In this document: one piece after another, positions 50,297 through 61,900 of the stretch | Numbering within the stretch: position 1 is the stretch's first letter | Layout of the letters: each line of letters opens with the position of its first letter | Assembly: GCF_900129405.1 (NCBI RefSeq) | Contig: NZ_FQVQ01000013.1 | Location: 41,409-105,408, forward strand | DNA length: 64,000 bases | Direction: 5' to 3' | DNA from: Flavobacterium fontis | Lineage (GTDB): Bacteria; Bacteroidota; Bacteroidia; Flavobacteriales; Flavobacteriaceae | Notes under the pieces: model-generated | The model's input: the letters and a program-made list of their open reading frames with translations, nothing else | Database searches by the model: none | What the model was told of the DNA's origin: nothing | Position numbers and translations under genes: made by a program

Positions 50297-53200
50297 ATGA
50301 TAACTAATCAGACTGAAAGATTGAATTTTGCCTCGACGAAGAACATTCCACAGTATCCCGATTTCTTGGATGTTCAAATTAAGTCGTTCAAAGATTTCTT
50401 CCAATTGGAAACGAAATCTGACGAAAGAGGTAACGAAGGGCTCTACAACACCTTCATGGAAAACTTTCCAATCACTGATACCAGAAATCAATTTGTGTTG
50501 GAATTCCTCGATTATTTCGTGGATCCACCGCGTTACACCATCCAAGAGTGTATTGAAAGAGGTCTAACCTACAGCGTGCCTCTGAAAGCCCGTTTAAAAC
50601 TTTACTGTACCGATCCTGAACATGAGGATTTTGAAACGATCGTACAGGATGTGTATTTAGGAACTATCCCTTACATGACCCCTAGTGGTACTTTTGTAAT
50701 TAACGGCGCTGAGCGTGTAGTTGTATCGCAATTACACCGTTCACCTGGGGTGTTCTTTGGACAATCGTTCCACGCCAACGGAACAAAATTATATTCTGCT
50801 CGTGTGATTCCTTTCAAAGGGTCATGGATTGAATTTGCTACCGATATCAACAACGTGATGTATGCCTACATCGATCGTAAAAAGAAATTACCGGTAACTA
50901 CTTTATTCCGTGCGATTGGATTTGAGCGCGATAAAGATATTTTGGAAATTTTTGACCTCGCAGAAGAAATCAAAGTTTCTAAAACCGGATTGAAAAAGTA
51001 CGCAGGTCGCAAACTTGCCGCTCGTGTTTTGAACACTTGGCACGAAGACTTCGTAGATGAAGATACCGGTGAAGTAGTGTCTATTGAACGAAACGAAATT
51101 ATCTTGGATCGTGATACGATTTTGGATAAAGATAATATTGAAGAAATTATCGATGCGAATGTAAAATCGATCTTACTTCACAAAGAGGATAACAACCAAG
51201 CGGATTACGCGATTATCCACAATACGTTACAAAAAGACCCCACCAACTCTGAAAAAGAAGCCGTGGAGCATATCTACCGTCAGTTGCGTAATGCTGAACC
51301 ACCTGATGAAGAAACCGCTCGTGGTATTATCGATAAATTGTTCTTCTCGGATCAACGCTACAACTTAGGTGAAGTAGGTCGTTACCGTATGAACAAAAAA
51401 TTAAACTTAGATATCCCTATGGAAAAGCAAGTGCTTACCAAAGAGGATATCATCACCATTGTGAAATATTTGATCGAATTGATCAACTCTAAAGCAGAGA
51501 TTGATGATATCGACCACTTATCTAACCGTCGTGTTCGTACGGTAGGGGAGCAACTTTCACAACAATTTGGTGTAGGTCTTGCGCGTATGGCGAGAACTAT
51601 TCGCGAGCGTATGAATGTACGTGACAACGAGGTGTTTACCCCAATCGACTTGATCAATGCCAAAACTTTATCTTCTGTAATTAACTCCTTCTTCGGAACC
51701 AACCAGTTATCGCAGTTTATGGATCAAACCAATCCATTAGCTGAGATTACACACAAACGTCGTCTTTCTGCCTTAGGTCCTGGTGGTCTTTCAAGAGAGC
51801 GCGCTGGTTTCGAGGTTCGTGACGTTCACTATACACACTACGGTCGTTTATGTCCGATTGAAACCCCTGAGGGACCCAACATTGGTTTGATTTCTTCATT
51901 GGGAGTTTTCGCCAAAGTGAACGGAATGGGATTCATTGAAACGCCTTATCGCAAAGTAGCCAATGGTAAAGTAGATTTAGTTTCTGAACCTATTTACCTA
52001 AGCGCTGAAGAAGAAGAAGGTAAAATGATTGCGCAAGCAAACATTGAAATGGATGATCAAGGTACGATTACAGCTGAAAAAGTTATTGCTCGTGAGGAAG
52101 GGGACTTCCCAGTAGTAGAACCAACAGTTGTGCATTATACCGACGTTGCCCCGAACCAAATTGCCTCGATTTCGGCTTCGTTGATTCCGTTCTTGGAACA
52201 CGATGACGCGAACCGTGCGTTGATGGGATCCAACATGATGCGTCAGGCCGTACCCTTATTACGTCCTGAATCACCAATTGTAGGTACAGGTTTAGAGCGT
52301 CAAGTGGCCTCAGATTCTCGTGTATTGATTAATGCAGAAGGCAATGGGGTAGTAGAGTATGTTGATGCCGACAAAATCACAATCAAATACGACCGTACCG
52401 AGGAAGAACGTATGGTAAGCTTTGATACCGATGAGAAAACGTATCAATTGATTAAATTTAGAAAAACCAACCAAAGCACTTGTATCAACTTGAAACCGAT
52501 TGTTCGCAAAGGCGATCGCGTAGTCAAAGGACAAGTACTTTGTGAAGGATATGCGACTCAAGCCGGTGAATTAGCCATCGGACGTAACTTGAAAGTAGCG
52601 TTCATGCCTTGGAAAGGGTACAACTTTGAGGATGCGATTGTAATTTCTGAAAAAGTAGTACGTGACGATATCTTTACGTCTATCCATATCGATGATTATT
52701 CGTTGGAAGTTCGTGACACCAAATTAGGTAACGAAGAATTAACCAATGATATTCCAAACGTTTCAGAAGAAGCGACTAAAGATTTGGATGAAAACGGGAT
52801 GATCCGTATCGGTGCTGAAGTAAAACCTGGTGATATTTTAATTGGTAAGATTACGCCAAAAGGGGAATCCGATCCAACACCAGAAGAAAAATTACTTCGC
52901 GCGATTTTCGGTGATAAAGCCGGGGATGTGAAAGATGCCTCGTTAAAAGCTTCCCCTTCGTTAAGTGGTGTGGTTTTAGATAAAAAATTATTCGCTCGTG
53001 CGGTGAAAGATAAACGTAAGCGCACGAAAGATAAAGACGATTTGACGGCATTAGAAATGGAATTCGAAGTGCGTTTCGTTGAATTGAAAGATAAATTGGT
53101 TGAAAAATTATTCGCTATCGTTGACGGGAAAACATCGCAAGGGGTAATGAATGATTTGGGTGAAGAAGTATTGCCAAAAGGGAAGAAGTATACCAAGAAA

Positions 53201-54109
53201 ATGCTTCAAGCTGTGGAAGACTTTGCTCACTTAACCAAAGGACAATGGGTGGCGGATGAAGATACCAACCGTTTGGTAAACGACTTAATCCACAACTATA
53301 AAATCAAATTAAACGACCTTCAAGGAGCGTTACGTCGTGAGAAATTCACCATTACCGTAGGTGACGAGTTACCCGCAGGTATCTTGAAATTGGCTAAGGT
53401 GTATATCGCGAAGAAACGTAAATTGAAAGTAGGAGATAAGATGGCAGGTCGCCACGGTAACAAAGGTATCGTAGCGCGTATCGTTCGCCAAGAAGATATG
53501 CCATTCTTAGAAGATGGAACACCTGTGGATATCGTATTGAATCCGCTAGGGGTACCTTCGCGTATGAACATCGGTCAGATTTATGAAACCGTATTGGGTT
53601 GGGCTGGATTGAAATTAGGGAAGAAATTTGCGACCCCAATTTTTGACGGTGCAACGCTAGACCAAATTAATGCATTAACAGATGAAGCAGGTATCCCACG
53701 ATTCGGTCATACGTATTTGTATGATGGAGGTACAGGAGAGCGTTTCCACCAACCGGCTACGGTAGGGGTAATCTACATGCTGAAATTAGGTCACATGGTA
53801 GATGACAAAATGCACGCACGTTCGATCGGTCCATACTCCTTGATTACGCAACAACCGTTAGGAGGTAAAGCTCAGTTCGGAGGTCAGCGTTTTGGAGAGA
53901 TGGAGGTTTGGGCACTTGAAGCCTACGGGGCATCAAGTACCTTACGTGAAATCTTGACGGTTAAATCGGATGACGTTATTGGTAGAGCTAAAACTTACGA
54001 AGCAATCGTTAAGGGTGAAGCAATGCCAGAGCCAGGATTACCTGAATCATTCAATGTATTAATGCATGAATTGAAAGGTCTTGGACTTGACATTCGATTA
54101 GAAGAATAA
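50297..54109 (+). CDS. rpoB: DNA-directed RNA polymerase subunit beta
   Basis: 1270 residues from the ATG at 50297 ([20 protein letters not shown]); the preceding TTG at 50294 is rejected. The rifampicin-binding region reads [15 protein letters not shown] with [15 protein letters not shown]; the Asp, His and Ser residues associated with sensitivity are present. C-terminal [20 protein letters not shown] is standard. A lineage insertion of charged residues ([20 protein letters not shown], about 910-930) is seen. It lies 71 nt before rpoC. Confidence 0.98.
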   Translation: MITNQTERLNFASTKNIPQYPDFLDVQIKSFKDFFQLETKSDERGNEGLYNTFMENFPITDTRNQFVLEFLDYFVDPPRYTIQECIERGLTYSVPLKARLKLYCTDPEHEDFETIVQDVYLGTIPYMTPSGTFVINGAERVVVSQLHRSPGVFFGQSFHANGTKLYSARVIPFKGSWIEFATDINNVMYAYIDRKKKLPVTTLFRAIGFERDKDILEIFDLAEEIKVSKTGLKKYAGRKLAARVLNTWHEDFVDEDTGEVVSIERNEIILDRDTILDKDNIEEIIDANVKSILLHKEDNNQADYAIIHNTLQKDPTNSEKEAVEHIYRQLRNAEPPDEETARGIIDKLFFSDQRYNLGEVGRYRMNKKLNLDIPMEKQVLTKEDIITIVKYLIELINSKAEIDDIDHLSNRRVRTVGEQLSQQFGVGLARMARTIRERMNVRDNEVFTPIDLINAKTLSSVINSFFGTNQLSQFMDQTNPLAEITHKRRLSALGPGGLSRERAGFEVRDVHYTHYGRLCPIETPEGPNIGLISSLGVFAKVNGMGFIETPYRKVANGKVDLVSEPIYLSAEEEEGKMIAQANIEMDDQGTITAEKVIAREEGDFPVVEPTVVHYTDVAPNQIASISASLIPFLEHDDANRALMGSNMMRQAVPLLRPESPIVGTGLERQVASDSRVLINAEGNGVVEYVDADKITIKYDRTEEERMVSFDTDEKTYQLIKFRKTNQSTCINLKPIVRKGDRVVKGQVLCEGYATQAGELAIGRNLKVAFMPWKGYNFEDAIVISEKVVRDDIFTSIHIDDYSLEVRDTKLGNEELTNDIPNVSEEATKDLDENGMIRIGAEVKPGDILIGKITPKGESDPTPEEKLLRAIFGDKAGDVKDASLKASPSLSGVVLDKKLFARAVKDKRKRTKDKDDLTALEMEFEVRFVELKDKLVEKLFAIVDGKTSQGVMNDLGEEVLPKGKKYTKKMLQAVEDFAHLTKGQWVADEDTNRLVNDLIHNYKIKLNDLQGALRREKFTITVGDELPAGILKLAKVYIAKKRKLKVGDKMAGRHGNKGIVARIVRQEDMPFLEDGTPVDIVLNPLGVPSRMNIGQIYETVLGWAGLKLGKKFATPIFDGATLDQINALTDEAGIPRFGHTYLYDGGTGERFHQPATVGVIYMLKLGHMVDDKMHARSIGPYSLITQQPLGGKAQFGGQRFGEMEVWALEAYGASSTLREILTVKSDDVIGRAKTYEAIVKGEAMPEPGLPESFNVLMHELKGLGLDIRLEE

Positions 54110-54180
54110 TATCAGTACCGGAAAGCCGATGCTGAGAAGGATCGGCTCCGTTAACTGTAACTATTTTAAAAACGACTAAG

Positions 54181-57100
54181 ATGAACAATAGAAATAAAGA
54201 TAAAAATACCATTAAACGATTTGACAAAATCACAATCGGACTTGCGTCTCCAGAATCGATTTTGGCAGAATCAAGAGGTGAGGTTTTAAAACCTGAAACC
54301 ATCAATTATCGTACCCACAAACCGGAACGTGACGGGTTATTCTGTGAGCGTATCTTCGGACCCGTAAAGGATTTCGAATGTGCTTGTGGAAAATACAAAC
54401 GCATCCGTTACAAAGGCATCGTGTGTGACCGATGTGGGGTAGAGGTGACCGAGAAAAAAGTACGTCGTGACCGTGTGGGACATATCAATTTAGTAGTGCC
54501 TATTGCACACATTTGGTATTTCCGTTCCTTACCAAACAAAATCGGTTATATCCTTGGATTACCTTCCAAAAAATTGGATATGATCATCTACTACGAGCGT
54601 TATGTGGTAATTCAAGCCGGTATCGCTAAAAATGTAGATGGCGAACCCTTGCAAAAATTAGATTTCTTAACAGAAGAGGAGTATTTGAATATTTTGGATA
54701 CCCTACCGATGGAGAACCAATATTTAGACGATTCAGATCCAAATAAATTCATCGCCAAAATGGGTGCCGAATGTATTATGGACTTGTTAGCCCGTACCGA
54801 TTTGGATGCTTTGTCTTACGAATTGCGTCACTCTGCCAACAATGAAACGTCAAAACAACGTAAAACAGAAGCATTAAAACGTCTTCAAGTAGTGGAGTCT
54901 TTCCGTGATTCTAACTTGAACCGTGAGAACCGTCCCGAGTGGATGATCTTGAAAGTGATTCCGGTGATCCCACCAGAATTACGTCCGTTAGTGCCACTAG
55001 ATGGGGGTCGTTTTGCGACATCCGACTTGAATGACTTGTACCGTCGTGTGATTATCCGTAACAACCGTTTAAAACGTTTGATGGAAATCAAAGCGCCTGA
55101 GGTAATCTTACGTAACGAAAAACGTATGTTGCAAGAGGCGGTTGACTCCTTGTTTGATAATACACGTAAAGCTTCTGCCGTGAAGACAGAATCTAATCGT
55201 CCTTTGAAATCCCTTTCGGATTCGTTGAAAGGTAAACAAGGTCGTTTCCGTCAAAATTTATTGGGTAAACGTGTGGATTATTCAGCGCGTTCGGTAATTG
55301 TCGTGGGACCTGAATTGAAAATGTACGAATGTGGTTTGCCAAAAGATATGGCAGCTGAATTGTACAAACCGTTCGTTATCCGTAAGTTAATTGAGCGCGG
55401 AATCGTGAAAACGGTTAAATCGGCGAAGAAAATCATCGATAAAAAAGAACCGGTAGTATGGGATATCCTTGAGAATGTAATCAAAGGTCACCCAGTATTA
55501 CTAAACCGTGCCCCCACTCTTCACCGTTTGGGTATCCAAGCTTTCCAACCGAAATTAATTGAAGGAAAAGCGATTCAGTTACACCCGTTAACGTGTACGG
55601 CGTTTAATGCCGACTTTGACGGGGACCAGATGGCGGTTCACTTGCCGTTAGGACCTGAAGCAATTTTGGAAGCACAATTGTTAATGTTGGCTTCGCACAA
55701 TATCTTGAACCCAGCTAATGGGGCGCCTATTACCGTTCCTTCTCAGGACATGGTACTTGGATTGTACTATATGACGAAAGAGCGTTTGTCTACTCCTGAG
55801 TTACAAATCAAAGGAGAAGGCTTAACATTCTATTCAGCACAAGAAGTAAATATTGCCTTGAATGAAGGACGTTTAGAGTTAAATGCACGCGTTAAAATCA
55901 GAACTAAAGATTTCAACGAAAATGGCGAATTGGTGTACAAAATCATCCAAACTACTGCCGGACGTGTATTATTCAATGAAGTAGTACCCGAAGCAGCAGG
56001 TTATATCAATGAAGTATTGACGAAAAAGTCATTGCGTGATATCATTGGTAAAATCTTAGCCACTACGAATGTTCCTACTACGGCTGCATTCTTGGATGAT
56101 ATTAAAGATATGGGGTATAAATTTGCCTTCCAAGGTGGTTTATCCTTCTCTTTAGGTGATATTAAAGTACCTGAGAAAAAAGACGAATTGATTGCCGATG
56201 CACGTGAGCAAGTGGATGGTATTACCATGAACTATAACATGGGTCTTATCACCAATAACGAGCGTTACAACCAAGTTATTGACGTGTGGACATCTACCAA
56301 TGCTTTATTGACTGAATTGGCGATGAAGAATATTCGTGAAGACCAACAAGGATTTAACTCAGTATACATGATGTTGGATTCGGGAGCACGTGGTTCGAAA
56401 GAGCAGATCCGTCAGTTAACTGGTATGCGTGGTTTGATGGCGAAGCCGAAAAAATCAACAGCAGGTGGTGGAGAGATTATCGAAAACCCGATTCTTTCCA
56501 ACTTTAAAGAAGGTCTTTCAATTTTGGAATACTTCATTTCTACGCACGGTGCCCGTAAAGGTCTTGCGGATACGGCGTTGAAAACAGCGGATGCAGGTTA
56601 CTTAACCCGTCGTCTACACGATGTATCACAAGATGTAATTGTGAACTCTGTTGACTGTGGTACCTTACGCGGTATTGAAGTTACAGCCTTGAAGAAAAAC
56701 GAAGAAGTGGTGGAAACCCTAGGGGAGCGCATCCTAGGACGTGTGACCTTGCAAGATGTAGTTAATCCGTTGACTTCGCAAGTAATCATTGCTGCAGGGG
56801 AAGAAATCACCGAAGCTGTAGTGCGTGAAATCGAAGAATCACCGATTGAAAGAGTAGAGGTGCGTTCTCCATTAACGTGCGAGGCTACGAAAGGAATCTG
56901 TGCAAAATGTTACGGTAGAAATTTAGCCACTGGTAAAATGACCCAAAAAGGGGAAGCGGTTGGTGTAATTGCAGCGCAGTCGATCGGGGAGCCTGGTACA
57001 CAGTTGACACTTCGTACGTTCCACGTTGGAGGGGTTGCAGGAGGTGTTTCGGAAGAATCATCGATTGTAGCACGTTTTGGCGGACGTCTTGAAATTGAAG

Positions 57101-58482
57101 ACTTAAAAACCGTTAAAGGGGAAGATACTGAAGGGAATGAAGTTGACATCGTGATCTCACGTTCTACCGAATTAAAATTAGTTGATGCTACCACAGGTAT
57201 CGTTTTAAATACCCACAATATTCCTTATGGATCGAGTATTTTCGTGAAAGACGGGGATGTCGTTGAAAAAGGAACCACCTTGTGTAAATGGGATCCGTAT
57301 AACGGGGTAATTGTATCTGAATTTACAGGTAAAATTGCTTATGAAGATTTAGAACAAGGACAAACATTCCAAGTTGAAATCGACGAACAAACGGGATTCC
57401 AAGAGAAAGTAATTTCAGAGGGAAGAAACAAGAAATTGATTCCAACCTTATTGATTTATGGAAAAGATGGTGAATTAATTCGTTCGTACAACTTACCGGT
57501 AGGGGCACACCTTATGGTTGAGGATGGCGAGAAAATTAAGGCGGGTAAAATCTTAGTCAAGATTCCACGTCGTTCTTCAAAAGCAGGCGATATCACGGGA
57601 GGTCTTCCACGTATTACCGAGTTGTTAGAGGCGCGTAATCCTTCAAACCCAGCAGTAGTTTCTGAAATTGATGGAGTTGTTTCATTTGGTAAAATCAAAC
57701 GCGGTAACCGTGAGATTATCATTGAATCGAAATTTGGAGAAATCCGCAAATACTTAGTGAAATTATCAAGTCAGATTTTAGTTCAAGAAAATGACTTCGT
57801 TAAAGCGGGTATGCCATTGTCGGATGGTGCCATTACTCCTGAAGATATTTTACGTATCCAAGGTCCTTCTGCGGTACAACAATACTTGGTGAATGAAATC
57901 CAAGAAGTTTACCGTTTACAAGGGGTAAAAATCAACGACAAGCACTTTGAAGTAGTGATTCGTCAAATGATGCGTAAGGTACAAATTGAAGATCCAGGAG
58001 ATACCTTGTTCTTGGAAGAGCAATTGGTACATACGAGCGATTTCATGATTGAAAACGACAAGTTATACGGTATGAAAGTGGTTGAAGATGCGGGTGATTC
58101 CGAAAATCTAAAACCAGGACAAATCGTAAGTCCACGTGAGCTTCGCGATGAGAATTCTGTATTGAAACGCAATGATAAGAACTTAGTAGTAGCGCGTGAT
58201 GCGGTTATGGCTACAGCTACTCCAGTACTTCAGGGTATTACAAGAGCTTCGTTACAAACCAAGTCGTTCATTTCGGCGGCTTCGTTCCAGGAGACAACCA
58301 AAGTATTGAATGAAGCGGCAGTAGCGGGTAAAGTCGATAACCTTGAAGGTTTGAAAGAAAACGTTATTGTAGGACACCGAATTCCAGCTGGTACAGGTAT
58401 GCGTGATTACGATCATATTATTGTAGGATCGAAAGATGATTACAATGAGTTAATGGCCAACAAAGAAGAATACGTTTACTAG
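54181..58482 (+). CDS. rpoC: DNA-directed RNA polymerase subunit beta prime
   Basis: 1433 residues. The N-terminal zinc ribbon has four cysteines in [20 protein letters not shown]. The catalytic Mg-binding motif is [12 protein letters not shown]. The trigger-loop and bridge region contains [20 protein letters not shown]. The second zinc site is in [16 protein letters not shown]. Together with rpoB it forms the catalytic core. The stop codon at 58480-58482 is immediately followed by DUF3467. Confidence 0.98.
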   Translation: MNNRNKDKNTIKRFDKITIGLASPESILAESRGEVLKPETINYRTHKPERDGLFCERIFGPVKDFECACGKYKRIRYKGIVCDRCGVEVTEKKVRRDRVGHINLVVPIAHIWYFRSLPNKIGYILGLPSKKLDMIIYYERYVVIQAGIAKNVDGEPLQKLDFLTEEEYLNILDTLPMENQYLDDSDPNKFIAKMGAECIMDLLARTDLDALSYELRHSANNETSKQRKTEALKRLQVVESFRDSNLNRENRPEWMILKVIPVIPPELRPLVPLDGGRFATSDLNDLYRRVIIRNNRLKRLMEIKAPEVILRNEKRMLQEAVDSLFDNTRKASAVKTESNRPLKSLSDSLKGKQGRFRQNLLGKRVDYSARSVIVVGPELKMYECGLPKDMAAELYKPFVIRKLIERGIVKTVKSAKKIIDKKEPVVWDILENVIKGHPVLLNRAPTLHRLGIQAFQPKLIEGKAIQLHPLTCTAFNADFDGDQMAVHLPLGPEAILEAQLLMLASHNILNPANGAPITVPSQDMVLGLYYMTKERLSTPELQIKGEGLTFYSAQEVNIALNEGRLELNARVKIRTKDFNENGELVYKIIQTTAGRVLFNEVVPEAAGYINEVLTKKSLRDIIGKILATTNVPTTAAFLDDIKDMGYKFAFQGGLSFSLGDIKVPEKKDELIADAREQVDGITMNYNMGLITNNERYNQVIDVWTSTNALLTELAMKNIREDQQGFNSVYMMLDSGARGSKEQIRQLTGMRGLMAKPKKSTAGGGEIIENPILSNFKEGLSILEYFISTHGARKGLADTALKTADAGYLTRRLHDVSQDVIVNSVDCGTLRGIEVTALKKNEEVVETLGERILGRVTLQDVVNPLTSQVIIAAGEEITEAVVREIEESPIERVEVRSPLTCEATKGICAKCYGRNLATGKMTQKGEAVGVIAAQSIGEPGTQLTLRTFHVGGVAGGVSEESSIVARFGGRLEIEDLKTVKGEDTEGNEVDIVISRSTELKLVDATTGIVLNTHNIPYGSSIFVKDGDVVEKGTTLCKWDPYNGVIVSEFTGKIAYEDLEQGQTFQVEIDEQTGFQEKVISEGRNKKLIPTLLIYGKDGELIRSYNLPVGAHLMVEDGEKIKAGKILVKIPRRSSKAGDITGGLPRITELLEARNPSNPAVVSEIDGVVSFGKIKRGNREIIIESKFGEIRKYLVKLSSQILVQENDFVKAGMPLSDGAITPEDILRIQGPSAVQQYLVNEIQEVYRLQGVKINDKHFEVVIRQMMRKVQIEDPGDTLFLEEQLVHTSDFMIENDKLYGMKVVEDAGDSENLKPGQIVSPRELRDENSVLKRNDKNLVVARDAVMATATPVLQGITRASLQTKSFISAASFQETTKVLNEAAVAGKVDNLEGLKENVIVGHRIPAGTGMRDYDHIIVGSKDDYNELMANKEEYVY

Positions 58483-58484
58483 TG

Positions 58485-58793
58485 ATGAGCGAAGAATTGC
58501 AACCCGGACAAATCAACATCGAGTTGGATGAGAAAACGGCAGAAGGGATTTACTCCAATTTAGCCATTATTAATCATTCCCCCTCTGAGTTTGTGTTGGA
58601 TTTTGTGACCATCATGCCTGGTGTGCCAAAATCTAAAGTGAAGTCCAGAATTATTCTGACCCCACAACATGCCAAACGTTTCTTAAATGCCCTGGCCGAA
58701 AACATTTACCGTTTTGAAGCCGCTCATGGGGTGATCAAAGAAACCGATGTTCCTCCCGTTCCGCTGAATTTCGGGCCGACAGGACAAGCTTAA
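58485..58793 (+). CDS. DUF3467 protein
   Basis: 102 residues from the ATG at 58485 (MSEELQPGQINIELDEKTAE). The core VYS-type fold residues (GIYSNLAIINHSPSEFVLDF, VKSRIILTPQHAKRFLNALA) match DUF3467. The start follows the rpoC stop by 2 nt, and a GTG overlapping the stop is also in frame, so it is translationally coupled to rpoC. It may act with RNA polymerase, but this is only suggested by position. A terminator follows. Confidence 0.88.
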   Translation: MSEELQPGQINIELDEKTAEGIYSNLAIINHSPSEFVLDFVTIMPGVPKSKVKSRIILTPQHAKRFLNALAENIYRFEAAHGVIKETDVPPVPLNFGPTGQA

Positions 58794-58804
58794 AAAATGT
58801 AAGA

Positions 58805-58833
58805 AACTCCGCTAGAAATAGCGGAGTTTTTTA
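58805..58833 (+). terminator. Intrinsic terminator after rpoC-DUF3467
   Basis: ACTCCGCTA, GAAA loop, TAGCGGAGT, then TTTTTT. The stem resembles that at 45325, including the GAAA loop. Confidence 0.93.
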
Positions 58834-58945
58834 TTGAAAAAAACCAAAAACGCCGACTAAAAACCGATTTATCCGACGAACGAAATAAGGGGTTAATGTT
58901 AACAAAAAGCTAACATAAAATGGATGTTTTCAGGGTTTTAGTTTT

Positions 58946-58953
58946 TAATTTTG
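58946..58953 (+). promoter_or_regulatory. -7 box TAATTTTG of the adhesin-like gene
   Basis: A perfect TAnnTTTG match 23 nt before the ATG at 58977. No TTG at a normal distance. Confidence 0.5.
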
Positions 58954-58976
58954 TGGCAAATATAACATCGTTAATT

Positions 58977-61900
58977 ATGATCAAAAATTTACAAGATTTT
59001 AAATTCATTACTTATTTGGTAGTGTTTTTAACTTTTTTCAATTTCAGTTCTGCTCAAGTTACTCTTCCTCATTATGACGGATTAGATTACACTGTGGGCC
59101 AAGGTCTTCAAACACAAGCTGGATGGACTTTGTTAAACTCAGGAGACGATTTAGCAATTACCTCTGGTAGCTTAACGTATCCTGGTTTGTTGGGTTCCAC
59201 TGGGAACAGAGTTTCATTTGCTGGAGCAGGTATTGATGCCGCAAAAGCATTTACTCAACAAACTACGGGTACTGTGTATTTTTCCTTTTTGTTGAATGTG
59301 ACTTCTCTGGGTTCATTAAATACCACTGGAGGTTATTTTACAGCATTTAATGAAGGCACTGGGACAAATTTTGGTGCTACAGTTTGGTTGCGTTCCGATG
59401 GAGCGGGATACGATATTGGTATCAACCCTAGAACCACTGTTGCGAATACAGTTTGGAGTACTGGTACCACTAGTGTGAATACTACGGTTTTGGTTGTTAT
59501 TGCTTACCAAGTTGTTACAGGTACAGCAAATGATGTTGTGCGTTTGTGGATAAATCCTGTTCCAGGTGCAGCAGAACCTTCTGCTACATTAAGTGCTACG
59601 AATACCGGAACAGATTTAACCAATTTGAATAGAATTCTTCTAAGACAAGACGCAGCAACTACTACGCCAAGTGTAGAAATGGATGAGTTTAGAATTGGAA
59701 CTACTTGGGCAAGTGTTACTCCAGCAGCTGCAGGTACAATTACGGGTGCAGCTACTACTGCTGCATTTACAACAACCTATGGTACAGCTTCTGCCACACA
59801 ATCGTTTGCAGTTTCGGGCGCTAATTTAACGGCTAATTTGGTGGCTACCGCCCCTGCAGGTTTTGAAGTATCTTCCGATAATATTACTTTTGGTTCTACA
59901 GCCACCTTTGCACCAACGGGAGGAAACGCTTCGGGAACGCTTCGTATTCGCTTAAGTGCAACGGCTCCTGTTGCTGGGAATTATAATAGCCAAAATATCA
60001 TATTGTCTTCAACAGGCGCTACAGCTCAAAATATTACTACTCCTGCTTCAGGAAATGCTGTATCTCCTGCATCGTTGACGATAACGGCCAACAATCAATC
60101 CGTAGCTTTTGGTACCCCTGTCGCGACAGTAATTGCAGCGGGTTCGTTTACCCCTTCTGGATTTGTAAATGGTGAGACAGCTTCGGTTATTTCGGGAGCG
60201 GCTACTTACACTACAACGTATACCGATACCACACCTGCGGGTACGCCTGGGGTAACCATTACGCCAAATGTGAGTGGTTTGACTGCCGCTAACTATACGT
60301 TTTCCGCTGCTGATGGTACGATTAGCATTACATCGTCTCCCGTGCCTTCGATTACCAGTGCTTTGACCGCTTCGGCAACCTATGGAACGTCATTTACGTA
60401 TCAAATTACAGCCGATAATTCGCCTACCTCATTCAACGCGGTTAACTTGCCTACAGGCTTAACAATTAACACGGTTACGGGTGAAATTAGTGGTACACCT
60501 ACCGCAGCACCCGGCACCTATTCTGTTGGACTCGTAGCTACAAATGCTGGTGGTAATGGAACCGCTACTTTAAGCTTATCGATTGCTGCCAAAGGATTAA
60601 CTATTGATGGTATTGCGGCTGTAGATCGCGAATACAATGGATTGACTTCTGTGGCTTTTACTGGAGGAACGTTAAACGGTGTTTTTGGTTCTGATGCGGT
60701 TTCATTTACAGGAACTGCTTCTGTAGCTACAAAAACTGCCGCGGCTAACAAGCCCGTTACCTTTGCGCTTACTTTAAATGGCGCACAAGCTGGGAATTAT
60801 ACGTTGACACAACCCACAGGAATTACAGTGTCTATCACAACAAAAACTTTGACGGTTAATGGCGCTACGGCTCAAAATAAAGTTTTTGATGGCAATACCA
60901 ATGCCGTTATTACTGGAACATTAAATGGCGTGGTGTTGGGCGACACGGTAACCTTCAACGGAACGGGAACTTTTGCATCTTCGGCTATTGGAAATAACAT
61001 CGCCGTAACGTCTACCGCTACTTTAGGTGGTGTGGATGCGGCCAATTATACGCTTACACAACCTACAGGTTTAACGGCGAATATTACGCCAGCTATAGTA
61101 CCTTTAGTTCAATGGAATACTTTTGGAAATTCAGGTAATGAGACTACAGAAGATAGCGTTGCTAACAATGTAAATATGCAGTCTTCTACGTTAAATTTTA
61201 CAGGAAGTACGGTGACTCCAAACGGAAACGGAAATCGTTTTGGTGGTACTTGGGGAACGCAATCAGTACTTACTACCAATCAGTACATTCAATTTACTGT
61301 AACTCCTAATGTAGGGTTCACTTTTACACCTACTTCTTTTGTCTTTATTTGGGACCGCTCATCAACTGGGCCTTCAAGTGTTGCTTTACGCTCGTCGGTG
61401 GATGGATTTACTTCTGATTTAGGTGTTTTAAATGGACTTACCTCAGGTGGTGCCAGTACAACTACAACACGTACTATCACAATTTCAGGGTTGTCTACAA
61501 TTTCAACTCCAACTACTTTCCGTATTTATGGGTATAACTCTACTGGAGGTACCGGAGGATTTGATTGTGCGTCAAGTGTAAATAATGTTGTATTAAACGG
61601 TTTCACTGAAGTAGCACCTGCTCCATCCATTACTACTGCTGGAACCCCTGCTGCTTTAACTACCGAATATGGAACGGCATCTTCTGAAACTTCATTTACT
61701 GTTTCAGCTACGTTCTTGCAAAGTGCGATTACGGTCACTGCTCCAACGGGCTTTGAAGTGTCTGCAACTTCAGGTGCTGGATTTGGCGCTACAGCTACAA
61801 TCGGTGCTGTAGGCAACATTACTAATGTACCTGTATATGTTCGTTTGGCCGCCAATGCTTCTGTTGCAGGGTCACCTTACAGTGGAAATATTGTTTTGAC

